Below, piece by piece: positions 54,339-62,369 of a DNA stretch of 64,000 nt (position 1 is its first letter; each line of letters opens with the position of its first letter). This DNA comes from Marinobacterium iners (lineage in GTDB: Bacteria; Pseudomonadota; Gammaproteobacteria; Pseudomonadales; Balneatricaceae). The stretch covers positions 1 through 64,000 of the forward strand of contig NZ_CP022297.1 of the NCBI RefSeq assembly GCF_017310015.1. The letters are read 5' to 3'. The notes beneath the pieces were generated by a model, which saw only the letters and a list, made by a program, of their open reading frames with translations, was not told the DNA's origin and made no database searches. The position numbers and the translations under genes are program-made.

Positions 54339-55250
54339 TCAGAACTCGTAGCTGAGCTCGGCCTGATATTTCATTTCGCGTCGATCAGGCCCGTTCAGGT
54401 GGCGCTCGATCTTGAACTCGAATTCAAAACCGGGCATGGGGGATTCGTATTCCAGTCGGATCTGTCCCAGCCAGCGCTCTTCGTCTTCCCAGCTCCATTG
54501 CTGGCTGTCCCGATCTCGTTCCGCCTTGTCTTCCAGCTGCCAGGTAGGGCCCAGAGTCAGTTCCCAGCCATCCAGCGGCGGGATCCAGTTCAGCCAGAGG
54601 CTGGCTTCGTACTGCAGCTCCTGTTCTGCTGCTTCGTCACGCTCACGGGCACTGTCATGCCACTGGCTGAAATACTGATGCTTTACCTCCAGCCGGGGCT
54701 GCAGAAACAGGCTGCTGACCGGTGTCATATACTCAGCGTTCAAACGTAACTTCGACTCATACCCTGTACCGCGACCACTGCGCGGTGTGGCATCCGGTGC
54801 GACGCTGGTGGCTTTATAGGCCACATCGATAAAGCGGTCGTGATAGCCATCCAGCGTCCAGTGATAACCACCCAAGGCACGGCCGATGTCGTAACGAAAA
54901 CCGGCGCCGATAACGGGAGTGGTACGCCACTCGGTTCGGCTCTTGTCGTTTTTGAGTGAACCATCTTCACGAAACTCCAGGCTTATGTCCTGTGTGCGGC
55001 GGTAGTTCATCCCCATTCGACCCTGCCACGTCCAGCGCTCACCTTGCCAAAATCCCAGTGTGAGCAGGGTTTTGCTTTCCCAGCGGGTTTTGCGCTTTAC
55101 GTCCAGTTCATCAAAGGCACCGCTTTTCTTGTACTGGATATCACGGGTTTCGGGGCTGCGGCTGTATTCCAGATCGGTTTTCAGCTCAATGTCCATGGCC
55201 AGTGCCGGGCCGCCAAGTAGCAGGCCGCTCAGGAGGAGGTTTCGGTGCAT
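54339..55250 (-). CDS. Predicted outer-membrane beta-barrel protein
   Basis: A signal peptide (NLLLSGLLLGGPALA) is followed by alternating amphipathic beta strands with charged turns (ELKTDLEYSRSPETRD, RWTWQGRMGMNYRRTQDISLEF, FEFEFKIERHLNGPDRREMKYQAELSYEF). A C-terminal phenylalanine is typical of outer-membrane barrels. I use the ATG at 55250 (303 residues), which gives the signal peptide. The longer frame adds 31 residues inside the neighbouring gene. The start overlaps the GGDEF/EAL gene end by 22 bases. No specific family is recognised. Confidence 0.75.
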   Translation of the reverse strand: MHRNLLLSGLLLGGPALAMDIELKTDLEYSRSPETRDIQYKKSGAFDELDVKRKTRWESKTLLTLGFWQGERWTWQGRMGMNYRRTQDISLEFREDGSLKNDKSRTEWRTTPVIGAGFRYDIGRALGGYHWTLDGYHDRFIDVAYKATSVAPDATPRSGRGTGYESKLRLNAEYMTPVSSLFLQPRLEVKHQYFSQWHDSARERDEAAEQELQYEASLWLNWIPPLDGWELTLGPTWQLEDKAERDRDSQQWSWEDEERWLGQIRLEYESPMPGFEFEFKIERHLNGPDRREMKYQAELSYEF

Positions 55251-57361
55251 TGTTGTTCCAGCAGTGGTTTCAGAGATGAGTAGCGCATGGGGCGATAGAG
55301 GCCAAAGCCCTGACCATAGTGGCTGCCCAATGCAGTGATGCACGCCAGTTGGGAGTCTGTTTCGATCCCCTCGGCAACGGTCTTCAGCTTCATGCTGCGC
55401 GCCAGAGTCACGATCGACTCCACCAGCGAGTGATCAGATTCGGGCCTCAGCTCACGTATAAAGCTGCGATCAATCTTGAGGCCATCAATCGGCAGTTGAT
55501 GCAGGTAGCTCAAAGAGGAGTAGCCGGTACCGAAATCATCGATCCAGATGTTGATGCCGGCATCTTTCCACTGCGTGAGAGTATCGCGGCAGTCATCCAG
55601 ATGACGGATCATGCTGGTTTCGGTCAGCTCAATGCTCAGGCAGTGCGGCGGTACGCCCCGCGCCTGGATCAGCTCAGTCAGGAATGTTCGGGTACTGGCC
55701 TGATGCAGTGCGGCACCGGAGATGTTGATCGAGATGGCAAAGCCCGGGTAAAGCGCCTGCAGCACAAGCAGATCATGGATGGCTTGGTGAGCGACCCAAC
55801 GGGTAACCGGCTCCATCAGATCCGAGTCTTCAATCAACGGGATAAAACGTGCCGGTGAAATCAGCCCCTGTTCGGGGTGATTCCAGCGCAGCAGGGCTTC
55901 AGCGGCCCGGATACGGCCGTTGCGCAGATCAATCACCGGCTGGTACTCAAGATGAAACTGGGACTCTGCCAGTGCCGTGCGAACGCCCTGCAGTATTTCC
56001 AGCCGCTCGTACAGTTCCTGGTTCATCTGTGGCGAGAAGAAGGCGTACTGGTTGCGTCCGCTCTGCTTGGCCGCGTACATGGCGATATCGGCATTTTTCA
56101 GAATTTCACTGCTGCTGGCGCCGTCATCGGGATACAGAGTAATGCCGATACTGCTCGAGATGTTGAAGTAGCGTCCATCGATCAGGAATGGCTGGTCCAG
56201 GGTCGCGGCGACCTTGCCAGCCAGCTCGGCAACCTGGTCGCTGCGCTCGGGTGCGGGATAAAGCGTTACGAATTCGTCGCCACCAAGGCGTGCCAGTAGT
56301 ACTTCACCGGTTTCCGGATCGCAGACATCCAGCTCCAGCAACAAGTTGCGTAACCGCGCTGCGGCTTCGAACAGCAGCAGGTCGCCCATGTCGTGACCGG
56401 CGGTATCGTTCACTTCCTTGAAGTGATCCAGATCGATAAAGACAACACCCAGCCGTTGCCCGTTGCGCTCCGAATACTGCAGCAGCCGTTCCAGTGATTG
56501 CTGGAACCAGTGGCGGTTGGGCAGTTGTGTCAGGTTGTCCAGATAGGCCAGCTGGGTAGTTTGATGATGGCTTTGTTCCAGGCTGCGCCGCATCTGCTCC
56601 AATGCATTGCCCAACTGCCCCAGTTCATCTGTTTGTTCCAGCCTGAAGCTGATGCTTTTATCACCTTCGCCGTAGCGCAGGCTTTTATCCGCCAACTGAC
56701 GCAGTGGGCGGAACAGACGGCGACAGAACAGCCAGGTAAACAGCAGCGCAAGCAGCAACAGGATTACAGACCCCATCACCAGCTGGCCAGCCAGCTGCCG
56801 CTGCTTCTGCGCAGCCTCTGACGAGATTGCATTGCTGTGAGCGGTCAGATTCTCAAGCGCGCGGGTAAAGTCCACCGCCAGTGCCAGCTGGCCGATGGTC
56901 TGGTTGGAGACCTGTATCGGCTTGAACAGGTGCAGGGTGCTGTCCACCCAGGCTTGTTCAGCATCGCCCGGCACCTGGTCGATGCTTTCCAGTGGACGAC
57001 CGTAATCGGCCACTGCTTCGGAGCCGTCGTGTACCAGTTTCAGCTCATGGTCGAACAGCAGTACGTAATCAAGCCCCGGCTGGGCCTGTACCTGCCGCAG
57101 CTGTTTGCCGATTTCGGTCAGGTCCAGATGATACAACGGGATATCCAGCTGAGCGCTGAGCGTATCGGTCAGAAGAGCAGCATCCTGTTCCAGCTGAGTT
57201 TTAAGCACCTCGGACAGATGACGCTGGCCGCTTTCTGTTGTGAACTGATTAAAACGCCCGAATGCCGACAGCAGGGTCAGCATCAAAATCGTAACGAGCA
57301 CACAGGCAACGAGTGCAAAACTGAGCGTCAGTCGATCAGCCAGTGAACGCAGTGGCTTCAT
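55229..57361 (-). CDS. Bifunctional diguanylate cyclase/phosphodiesterase with HAMP domain
   Basis: The 710-residue inner-membrane protein has a transmembrane helix at about 13-33 and a periplasmic domain to about 190. A second helix (VMGSVILLLLALLFTWLFC) is followed by a HAMP linker, an intact GGDEF near residue 359 (RLGGDEFVTLYP) and an intact EAL near 488 (AAEALLRW). DDFGTGYSSL is also intact. Both synthesis and breakdown of cyclic di-GMP are possible. It overlaps the upstream PhnD-like gene by four bases and the barrel gene by 22, so all three form one operon. Confidence 0.93.
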   Translation of the reverse strand: MKPLRSLADRLTLSFALVACVLVTILMLTLLSAFGRFNQFTTESGQRHLSEVLKTQLEQDAALLTDTLSAQLDIPLYHLDLTEIGKQLRQVQAQPGLDYVLLFDHELKLVHDGSEAVADYGRPLESIDQVPGDAEQAWVDSTLHLFKPIQVSNQTIGQLALAVDFTRALENLTAHSNAISSEAAQKQRQLAGQLVMGSVILLLLALLFTWLFCRRLFRPLRQLADKSLRYGEGDKSISFRLEQTDELGQLGNALEQMRRSLEQSHHQTTQLAYLDNLTQLPNRHWFQQSLERLLQYSERNGQRLGVVFIDLDHFKEVNDTAGHDMGDLLLFEAAARLRNLLLELDVCDPETGEVLLARLGGDEFVTLYPAPERSDQVAELAGKVAATLDQPFLIDGRYFNISSSIGITLYPDDGASSSEILKNADIAMYAAKQSGRNQYAFFSPQMNQELYERLEILQGVRTALAESQFHLEYQPVIDLRNGRIRAAEALLRWNHPEQGLISPARFIPLIEDSDLMEPVTRWVAHQAIHDLLVLQALYPGFAISINISGAALHQASTRTFLTELIQARGVPPHCLSIELTETSMIRHLDDCRDTLTQWKDAGINIWIDDFGTGYSSLSYLHQLPIDGLKIDRSFIRELRPESDHSLVESIVTLARSMKLKTVAEGIETDSQLACITALGSHYGQGFGLYRPMRYSSLKPLLEQQCTETSS

Positions 57362-58254
57362 GGTGCTATTCCGGTAGAGAGCTGTTGCAGCAGATCCAGG
57401 TCCTGTTGGCTGGCAGGTTCAAAGCGACGGGTCTGCTCATAGCGCTGCAGTAGTGAGCGGTGCGCGTCATCAAGTGTCAGCAGCTGTTGTGCCAATGCTT
57501 CGGCAGCAGCAGGGGCCAGCGCAGACGTTACCAGTTCATATGCGCGTGGATAATGTTCCGAGCGGTGGATAATTCGCATCTTTTCGGTCAAACCGGCAGG
57601 CAGGCGGCCGGCTGTTGTCCAGTCACCATCGTTCACGCTGCCTGCTGTCGTGACCCCCTTATCTACCCAAAGAATGTTGTTCTTCTCATTGCGGCTGAAC
57701 AGGTAACCGACCTGATCGGCAGGAGTGGGCTGGCCGGGCTTGTCCAGCTCGACGGGCTTGAGTCCTTCCGCCTGTAACGCCATCAGGGGCAGCAGGTAGC
57801 TGCTGAAAGAGTCCCGGTGCTCCAATGCGATTGTTTTGCCTTTCAGTTGTTGCAGTGTGTTGATATCACTGTCAGCACGCACATAGATCAGGCTCTGGTA
57901 GGAACGCTGGCCCCGTTTCCATTTACGCAGCAGTGGCGTCGCCAGATCTGCCTGCACCAGGCGGGCAGCGGTCAGCGGTGTTTCAGTCACCCAGTGAACC
58001 TCGCCGGCTCTGATGGCGGCACTCAACTGTTCATAGTCGGGAAACAGGCGCACTTCACCACGGCTGAAGCCCTCTGCCTCAAGTGCTTTTGCCATGAACT
58101 GCACCATCGGTCGCAGCTGGCGAAAATCCTTCTTGGGCCGATCGCTGATCTGGGCCAGCACCAGTGTTTGTGCAGTCAGCGGCAGACTGAGCAACAGCAA
58201 AAGCAGAGTGCTGCCCAGCCGTAAGGGGAAGGTGGTCAGGTTGGAAAGAGTCAT
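57358..58254 (-). CDS. PhnD-like periplasmic substrate-binding protein
   Basis: This 298-residue exported protein has a signal peptide (LGSTLLLLLLSLPLTAQT). The core (RPMVQFMAKALEAEGF, YEQLSAAIRAGEVHWVTETPLTAARLVQ, LQQLKGKTIALEHRDSFSSYLLPLMAL) resembles the PhnD/phosphonate-type type-2 binding fold. No ABC permease or ATPase gene is nearby. Instead its stop overlaps the start of a GGDEF/EAL gene, so it probably acts as a sensor partner rather than a transporter part. The ligand is unknown. Confidence 0.8.
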   Translation of the reverse strand: MTLSNLTTFPLRLGSTLLLLLLSLPLTAQTLVLAQISDRPKKDFRQLRPMVQFMAKALEAEGFSRGEVRLFPDYEQLSAAIRAGEVHWVTETPLTAARLVQADLATPLLRKWKRGQRSYQSLIYVRADSDINTLQQLKGKTIALEHRDSFSSYLLPLMALQAEGLKPVELDKPGQPTPADQVGYLFSRNEKNNILWVDKGVTTAGSVNDGDWTTAGRLPAGLTEKMRIIHRSEHYPRAYELVTSALAPAAAEALAQQLLTLDDAHRSLLQRYEQTRRFEPASQQDLDLLQQLSTGIAP

Positions 58255-58349
58255 GGCTATCGCATTCAGAGGTCGGGCTTACAGACACTGATCCTACGTT
58301 ACCCCGTGAATGAAAACCATATCCAGGCATACCCTGAGCTTGAGCGATG

Positions 58350-59201
58350 TCATTCCGATCGACGTATTCGCAGAAAACGAGCAAACCGTGGCAGCCCATG
58401 CGTGGTCAACCCGTCATAACGAAAGGTGACCTGACTGCCAATGGGAGGCGGCTCGGCCCGTTCGGTATCACTGAAGCCGGTACCGAGGCGAAAACGACGG
58501 CCATCCTCCAGCTCGACCAGCAAGGCACCCAGCATGCCTGTGTATTTGCCCTTGCCCGGCAGGTGAGCCACTACAACGGCTTCGGCATCCTGGTGCCGTT
58601 TCAGCTTGCGCAGATCAGTGCTGCGGCTGAATTGATACAAGGCACTGGCCCGGTGCAGCATCAGCCCTTCACCACCGCGGCTGACTGTCACATCCAGCAA
58701 TCGTTCCAGAGCCGGCTGATCCAACCCGCTGTGCTGGCGAATTGTCACGAGGTTGTCGGCTTCAGTTGTCGAAATCAGGGCCTCAAGCCGGGTTAAGCGC
58801 TGGCGGAAATTGCCGGGCCAGTGCGGAAGATCAAACAGCATGAAGCGCACATTCTCCCAGTCATCAGCGGTTGTCTGGTGGCGATTGATCAGGGCCGCGA
58901 CCTCGCTGTAACGGCCATAGCCAATCCATAACTCGCCTTCCAGTGGCGTGTTGGGCCAGTTCTGCGTAATTGTGGCGGGCGGGTTGATCGGATAGCCACT
59001 GCGGCTGTAGAGCTGACGACCATCCCAGTAGGCACGCACACCATCATATTTTTCACTGACCAGCCAGTCATGCAAGCTTTCAGGTTGCACTACGTCAGGA
59101 CCAATTGAGGTGGCAAGCATGGGAGTGTGCGAAGAAGCCTGGGCTGCCTGCAGAGCGAAAGGAAGCCCAAGCAGCAACAAGGCAGAGGCGGGTTTGAACA
59201 T
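58350..59201 (-). CDS. Periplasmic-type ATP-dependent DNA ligase (LigE-like)
   Basis: This small ATP-dependent DNA ligase has an N-terminal signal peptide (MFKPASALLLLGLPFALQAAQAS). Motif I is SEKYDGVRAYW, with the nucleotidyl lysine at position 51. Further motifs are ELWIGYGRY, GGEGLMLHR (motif IV) and DLRKLKRHQDAEAVV (motif V). A short C-terminal OB-fold ends it. Export of such ligases is a feature of the LigE group, and their role (DNA uptake or extracellular DNA) is debated. The ATG at 59201 follows AAGGA; an in-frame ATG lies nine bases upstream. Confidence 0.9.
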   Translation of the reverse strand: MFKPASALLLLGLPFALQAAQASSHTPMLATSIGPDVVQPESLHDWLVSEKYDGVRAYWDGRQLYSRSGYPINPPATITQNWPNTPLEGELWIGYGRYSEVAALINRHQTTADDWENVRFMLFDLPHWPGNFRQRLTRLEALISTTEADNLVTIRQHSGLDQPALERLLDVTVSRGGEGLMLHRASALYQFSRSTDLRKLKRHQDAEAVVVAHLPGKGKYTGMLGALLVELEDGRRFRLGTGFSDTERAEPPPIGSQVTFRYDGLTTHGLPRFARFLRIRRSE

Positions 59202-59302
59202 GAGTGTCATCCTTGAGTCAGATTGGGTCGGCTATCCGTGCCGACCAGAAACAACAAGGGCCGCCGAAGCAGCCCCTGTGCAAAACAAGTACTCGAGAGG
59301 TA

Positions 59303-59740
59303 TCAGTTTTCCAGCATGTAGTCGATGCTGGCCTGAATCTCTTCGTCGGAACAGCTAGAGCAGGTGCCGCGCGGTGGCATGGCATTGAAGCCATTAAGAG
59401 CATGCGTCAGCAGGGTTTCCATGCCCTTCTCGTCAAGGCGCAGCTGCAGCTCATTGGTGCCAAACTTGGGCGCACCCAGTACACCGGTGCCGTGACAGGC
59501 TGCACAGCTGGCCTTGTATACATCCTCACCAGAACGGCCACCGGCAGAACTGCCCGCGGCGGCAACAGCTGCAGCACCGCCACAGTTCTCGTCGCCTTCA
59601 ACGCAAACTGAACCGACAGGCTTGATGCGCTCGATGATTTGTTCTTCAGCAGGAGTAGCAGCCTGAACCGATACAGTCAGGGCCATGCCCAGACCAAACG
59701 CGCAGAGTGCAGATGCAGCTTTTGCAGCAAATTTATTCAC
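59303..59740 (-). CDS. Cytochrome c5-type periplasmic monohaem cytochrome
   Basis: The protein has a signal peptide (about residues 1-23, AALCAFGLGMALTVSVQA-type hydrophobic core) and an Ala/Gly/Ser-rich linker. The cytochrome domain carries the haem motif CAACH and the axial methionine in NAMPPRG. A CSSC pair just after it is the disulfide that marks cytochrome c5. The GTG at 59740 preceded by GAGG gives 145 residues. A longer frame upstream lacks signal character. It probably carries electrons in the periplasm. Confidence 0.9.
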   Translation of the reverse strand: MNKFAAKAASALCAFGLGMALTVSVQAATPAEEQIIERIKPVGSVCVEGDENCGGAAAVAAAGSSAGGRSGEDVYKASCAACHGTGVLGAPKFGTNELQLRLDEKGMETLLTHALNGFNAMPPRGTCSSCSDEEIQASIDYMLEN

Positions 59741-59975
59741 AGTCACGACCTCATCACTTGGTAAGTTGGCGGGGCAGCGATGCCTGGCTGATGGTCGAAG
59801 ATGCCGTAGCGGCAGGACCTGATGCAGACATGACTGCGCACACAAAAATCTGACCCGGGATTATACCGGCAAAAAAGCCCATACGGAAATTGAGTTGAAG
59901 CATTCCCGCGCCACTTTATACCTGCCTTTTAGTCGCAAGGATCACCCGGCGGGCTGCAGAGGCGTTAGAATTCAC

Positions 59976-60004
59976 TTGGCAAACACGGTTCTGATCCGTA
60001 CTAT
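59976..60004 (+). promoter_or_regulatory. Promoter of tRNA-Arg
   Basis: TTGGCA, a 17-base spacer and TACTAT lie 25 bases before the tRNA start. The match is good at both hexamers. Confidence 0.65.
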
Positions 60005-60029
60005 ATGGCCCGCAAACACTTCTATTACG

Positions 60030-60106
60030 CGCCTGTAGCTCAGCTGGATAGAGTAGCAGGTTCCGATCCTGTTGGTCGGGGGTTCGAATCCCTCCAGGCG
60101 CGCCAT
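60030..60106 (+). tRNA. tRNA-Arg (anticodon CCG)
   Basis: This 77-base tRNA has the acceptor GCGCCTG/CAGGCGC, discriminator G and encoded CCA. The anticodon loop TTCCGAT gives CCG, reading CGG codons. The T arm is TCGGGGGTTCGAATCCCTCCA. Accessory DNA begins directly after it, so its 3' end may be an integration site. I saw no copy of the tRNA tail further along the window. Confidence 0.96.
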
Positions 60107-60240
60107 TTTTTACCAATATTTCAATGCGTTATTTCGTTTGTGCCATAATCCTGCTGCGCGCAAGCGGTATATGGTACCTGCTCTGGTACCTTTCTCGTTG
60201 TGGTTGCCATAAGTTTTATTCATGATGAATTAAATAGGCT

Positions 60241-60266
60241 ATAATATTAAAAATATCTAATATTAT
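60241..60266. promoter_or_regulatory. AT-rich inverted repeat upstream of terminase-like ORF
   Basis: ATAATATTA (60241-60249) and TAATATTAT (60258-60266) form a perfect nine-base inverted repeat with an eight-base spacer. It ends eight bases before the ATG at 60275 and includes -10-like TATAAT. It may be an operator for a phage-type repressor. It lies in a markedly AT-rich patch. Confidence 0.45.
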
Positions 60267-60274
60267 GCTTTGAC

Positions 60275-60586
60275 ATGGCACTTACCGCACTTCAAGAGCG
60301 TTTCATTGATACATACTCTGCTGATCCCCGCAGTGCAGCGGCTGCCTATGTGCGAGCAGGCGGTTCTGATGGGCCTGGAGCCAAGGTCACGGCTTGCCGT
60401 TATCTACAGCATCCGGCGATTGAGGAAGGCATCCGGCGCCAGCAGGAGCGCTTTCGGCAGGAGCAATGGGCTGTAAGGGATGAGCTCTTCGTAGAGCTTA
60501 AGGGAATTATCCATAGCCCTGATAGCACTGCCAGTGTGAAGCTGCGTGCAACTGAGCTACTGTGCAAGCTGTTCGGCCTGCTCTAG
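60275..60586 (+). CDS. Phage terminase small-subunit-like protein
   Basis: This 103-residue protein has an N-terminal helix-turn-helix-like segment (LTALQERFIDTYSADPRSAAAAYVRAGG) resembling Terminase_2/XtmA small subunits. A helical part (EEGIRRQQERFRQEQWAVRDELFVELKGII) follows. No large subunit, portal or other packaging gene follows, so this is either a remnant of a phage or an orphan gene in the island. It is a complete frame with an AT-rich inverted repeat upstream. Confidence 0.65.
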   Translation: MALTALQERFIDTYSADPRSAAAAYVRAGGSDGPGAKVTACRYLQHPAIEEGIRRQQERFRQEQWAVRDELFVELKGIIHSPDSTASVKLRATELLCKLFGLL

Positions 60587-60607
60587 CCAGTAAGGATGTC
60601 AGTGGCT

Positions 60608-60631
60608 CACACGGGACTTTAGGGTCCCGTG
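60608..60631. terminator. Perfect hairpin after the terminase-like ORF
   Basis: ACACGGGAC (60608-60616) and GTCCCGTGT (60623-60631) form a nine-pair stem with a six-base loop, 22 bases after the stop. No T-run follows, so intrinsic termination is uncertain. The next 180 bases contain no gene I can support. Confidence 0.4.
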
Positions 60632-60814
60632 TCCCGCTGATGCTCATTCTACCCTGCCTGATCACCCATGTTATAAGCCATGTGACATGACGCGCCGCGC
60701 CGCACCGCTGACGCCTGTTTTTGCGGCGGCAGACGCGCCGCCGGAAGACGCTAAAACAGACTACCCCCAAGACGCCTTGATTCGGTCAGGGGCTAATGAA
60801 GTGTTTTGGCAGCG

Positions 60815-61051
60815 TTAGGCGCTGATCGTCAGGTTCAAGCGTCCTTCGGCAGCTGCGCCGAAAATGTAGACCAGGTCTCGCTGGTCAATCCAGCCTTTCC
60901 CCCGTCTGTTGCCACCAGTGCGCGCGTCATTGCACCAGTAGCACGTTGAACTTCCGACCCGGCGTCGACTTGAATCGTGCCAGCGGTAGATGCCGCTGCC
61001 TCTGCATTTGGGGCAGGCGTCACCAGGCTTTAGATTCATTGCCTGTTCCAT
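60815..61051 (-). CDS. Small cysteine-rich (zinc-finger-like) protein
   Basis: This 78-residue protein has CPKCRGSGIYRW followed by CYWC, a CxxC..CxxC pattern with the CxxCxGxG signature of DnaJ-type zinc fingers. It probably binds zinc. Charged residues surround it (SSRRR, GGNRRGKGW). An ATG at 61039 is a possible alternative start. The location beside a 47-codon ORF and radC suggests an island accessory gene. The function is unknown. Confidence 0.55.
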   Translation of the reverse strand: MEQAMNLKPGDACPKCRGSGIYRWHDSSRRRVGSSTCYWCNDARTGGNRRGKGWIDQRDLVYIFGAAAEGRLNLTISA

Positions 61052-61076
61052 GGTTAGCGTTGGTAGGGCGTTGTAT

Positions 61077-61220
61077 TCATGTCTCTGTGTTATGGGGGGG
61101 GACTGTGCTTTTCAGCGAACGCGCTGGGCCTGAATACCAGTGGTCACCTTTAATGTAGCGATAGAGCGGTTTTCCATTTCGCTGGCCAATAAGCTGCCAG
61201 CCCTGAATGACCTTAGCCAT
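61077..61220 (-). CDS. 47-residue hypothetical protein
   Basis: This frame is too short for standard length cut-offs. The ATG follows GAGGT. The sequence begins MAKVIQGWQLIGQRNGKPLYRYI and has a basic, aromatic composition resembling small phage or plasmid proteins. A run of seven C/G at about 61095-61101 lies near the 3' end, where a frameshift could extend or shorten it. No family is recognised. Confidence 0.5.
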   Translation of the reverse strand: MAKVIQGWQLIGQRNGKPLYRYIKGDHWYSGPARSLKSTVPPHNTET

Positions 61221-61274
61221 GGGGTTTACCTCGAGTGGTGGTAGGTTGTGTGGAGTGACGTTTCGGGGAGGAGC

Positions 61275-61814
61275 TCATAAATCGCCGCTTTCTGCTAGCG
61301 AGTGGCTGCTACCGCAGCCGATGATGATGTGATCGAGTAGCCTGACATCGACCAAAGCCAGGGCATCTTTCAGCCGTTGGGTGATCTGAATATCGGCTCG
61401 ACTCGGGCTTGAATCTCCGGACGGGTGGTTGTGAGCCACGATCAGTGCAGCGGCGTTGTGGACCAGCGCCCGTTTGACGACCTCTCGAGGGTAAACTGAT
61501 GCGGCGTTAATGGTTCCGTAGAACAGGACTTCATCAGTGATGATCCTGTGACGGTTGTCTAGGAACAGCACCATGAACACCTCTTGCTCCATGCCTTCAA
61601 GCCGTGCGCCGAGGTATTCACGAACAGCATTTGGAGATGTGAGGGCGCTATGTTCTTTGTCCCTGAACTGCTCGATAACAAGCTGACGCCCGGCTTGGAT
61701 AATCTGATCAGCCGTCAGTGTGTTGTTGGTCCTGAATGTACCGTCATGTTCACGAATAAAGCCGTTCAGGGGGTTGGCAAAACCAGTGGTGGTGCTAGTA
61801 TCGGTGTTAGCCAT
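61275..61814 (-). CDS. radC: RadC-family MPN/JAB-domain protein
   Basis: This 179-residue protein of the RadC (UPF0758) family has the metalloprotease-like JAMM motif HNHPSGDSSPSRAD at its core. It also has GTINAASVYPREVVKRAL and a helix N-terminal part (ALTSPNAVREYLGARL). It lacks the helix-hairpin-helix N-terminus of full chromosomal RadC (about 224 residues), which is typical of versions carried by mobile elements. The ATG follows AGGAG. The function is uncertain; RadC is not a confirmed repair enzyme. Confidence 0.9.
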   Translation of the reverse strand: MANTDTSTTTGFANPLNGFIREHDGTFRTNNTLTADQIIQAGRQLVIEQFRDKEHSALTSPNAVREYLGARLEGMEQEVFMVLFLDNRHRIITDEVLFYGTINAASVYPREVVKRALVHNAAALIVAHNHPSGDSSPSRADIQITQRLKDALALVDVRLLDHIIIGCGSSHSLAESGDL

Positions 61815-61968
61815 GATCGTCTCCTATTAGACGGTTAGGGTCAGGGTGCTGGCGTGGTTGCAGCCATTCCAGCGCCTGTTTCAATTTCCTTGCAGCGAGG
61901 ATGTCGCAAGGTTTTCGTTTAGCGCGCAATGCGCCATGGATGAATAAGGGGGTGGGGGTACCCAACAA
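61807..61968 (-). CDS. Possible small ORF coupled to radC
   Basis: An open frame of 53 codons has a TTG start at 61968 or 61965. It reads TPLFIHGALRAKRKPCDIL then a helix-like KLKQALEWLQ and overlaps the radC ATG at its TAA. It has no strong ribosome-binding site. The opposite strand is also open, so coding on this strand is uncertain. Confidence 0.3.
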   Translation of the reverse strand: MLGTPTPLFIHGALRAKRKPCDILAARKLKQALEWLQPRQHPDPNRLIGDDHG

Positions 61969-62164
61969 GGTTCCAGAGCGTGGTTTTCAGTTTTACTTTT
62001 CGGAAAGTGATCCGAAGAGGGAGGGTGGGATTTTAGGGAACCTGATACAGCACTTGATAAAAAATATTAGATCCCTGTATTTTTCAATTTTGGGGAATTT
62101 CCAAAGTTGTTGTTTTAAAAAACATTTTATAAATATGCATCGCATCTAAAAAAATAGGTTTTTC

Positions 62165-62369
62165 ATGCTTGATAAGATTATCAATTTAATAATAGTTAAC
62201 TTATTTCTTTCTGGTTTTATCTATGCAGCAGATGATGGGCCATTTTGTAGTGATTTAGATCATAAGATATATGAGAATTACAATAAGCCCATGGAGTTTT
62301 GCATAGGGTATAACGGCGGTAGAATGACTACATCATATTGGATTAATGCTGTTGGGGTAATTGAAGAAC
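62165..62369 (+). pseudogene. Secreted-protein gene truncated by IS insertion
   Basis: The frame begins with a clear signal peptide (MLDKIINLIIVNLFLSGFIYA then ADDG) and continues CSDLDHKIYENYNKPMEFCIGYNGG, with a cysteine pair. It is very AT-rich, unlike everything around it. At about 62370 the sequence changes to the GC-rich left end of an IS1380 element, and the frame runs on only to a chance stop at 62416. It is probably a recently acquired gene interrupted by the IS. The function is unknown. Confidence 0.55.

Noticed and set aside
61901..62149. An 82-codon plus-strand frame before the truncated secreted-protein gene
   Set aside because: The first part overlaps the reverse frame upstream of radC and the second part is AT-rich intergenic DNA. 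It has no ribosome-binding site and a composite composition.
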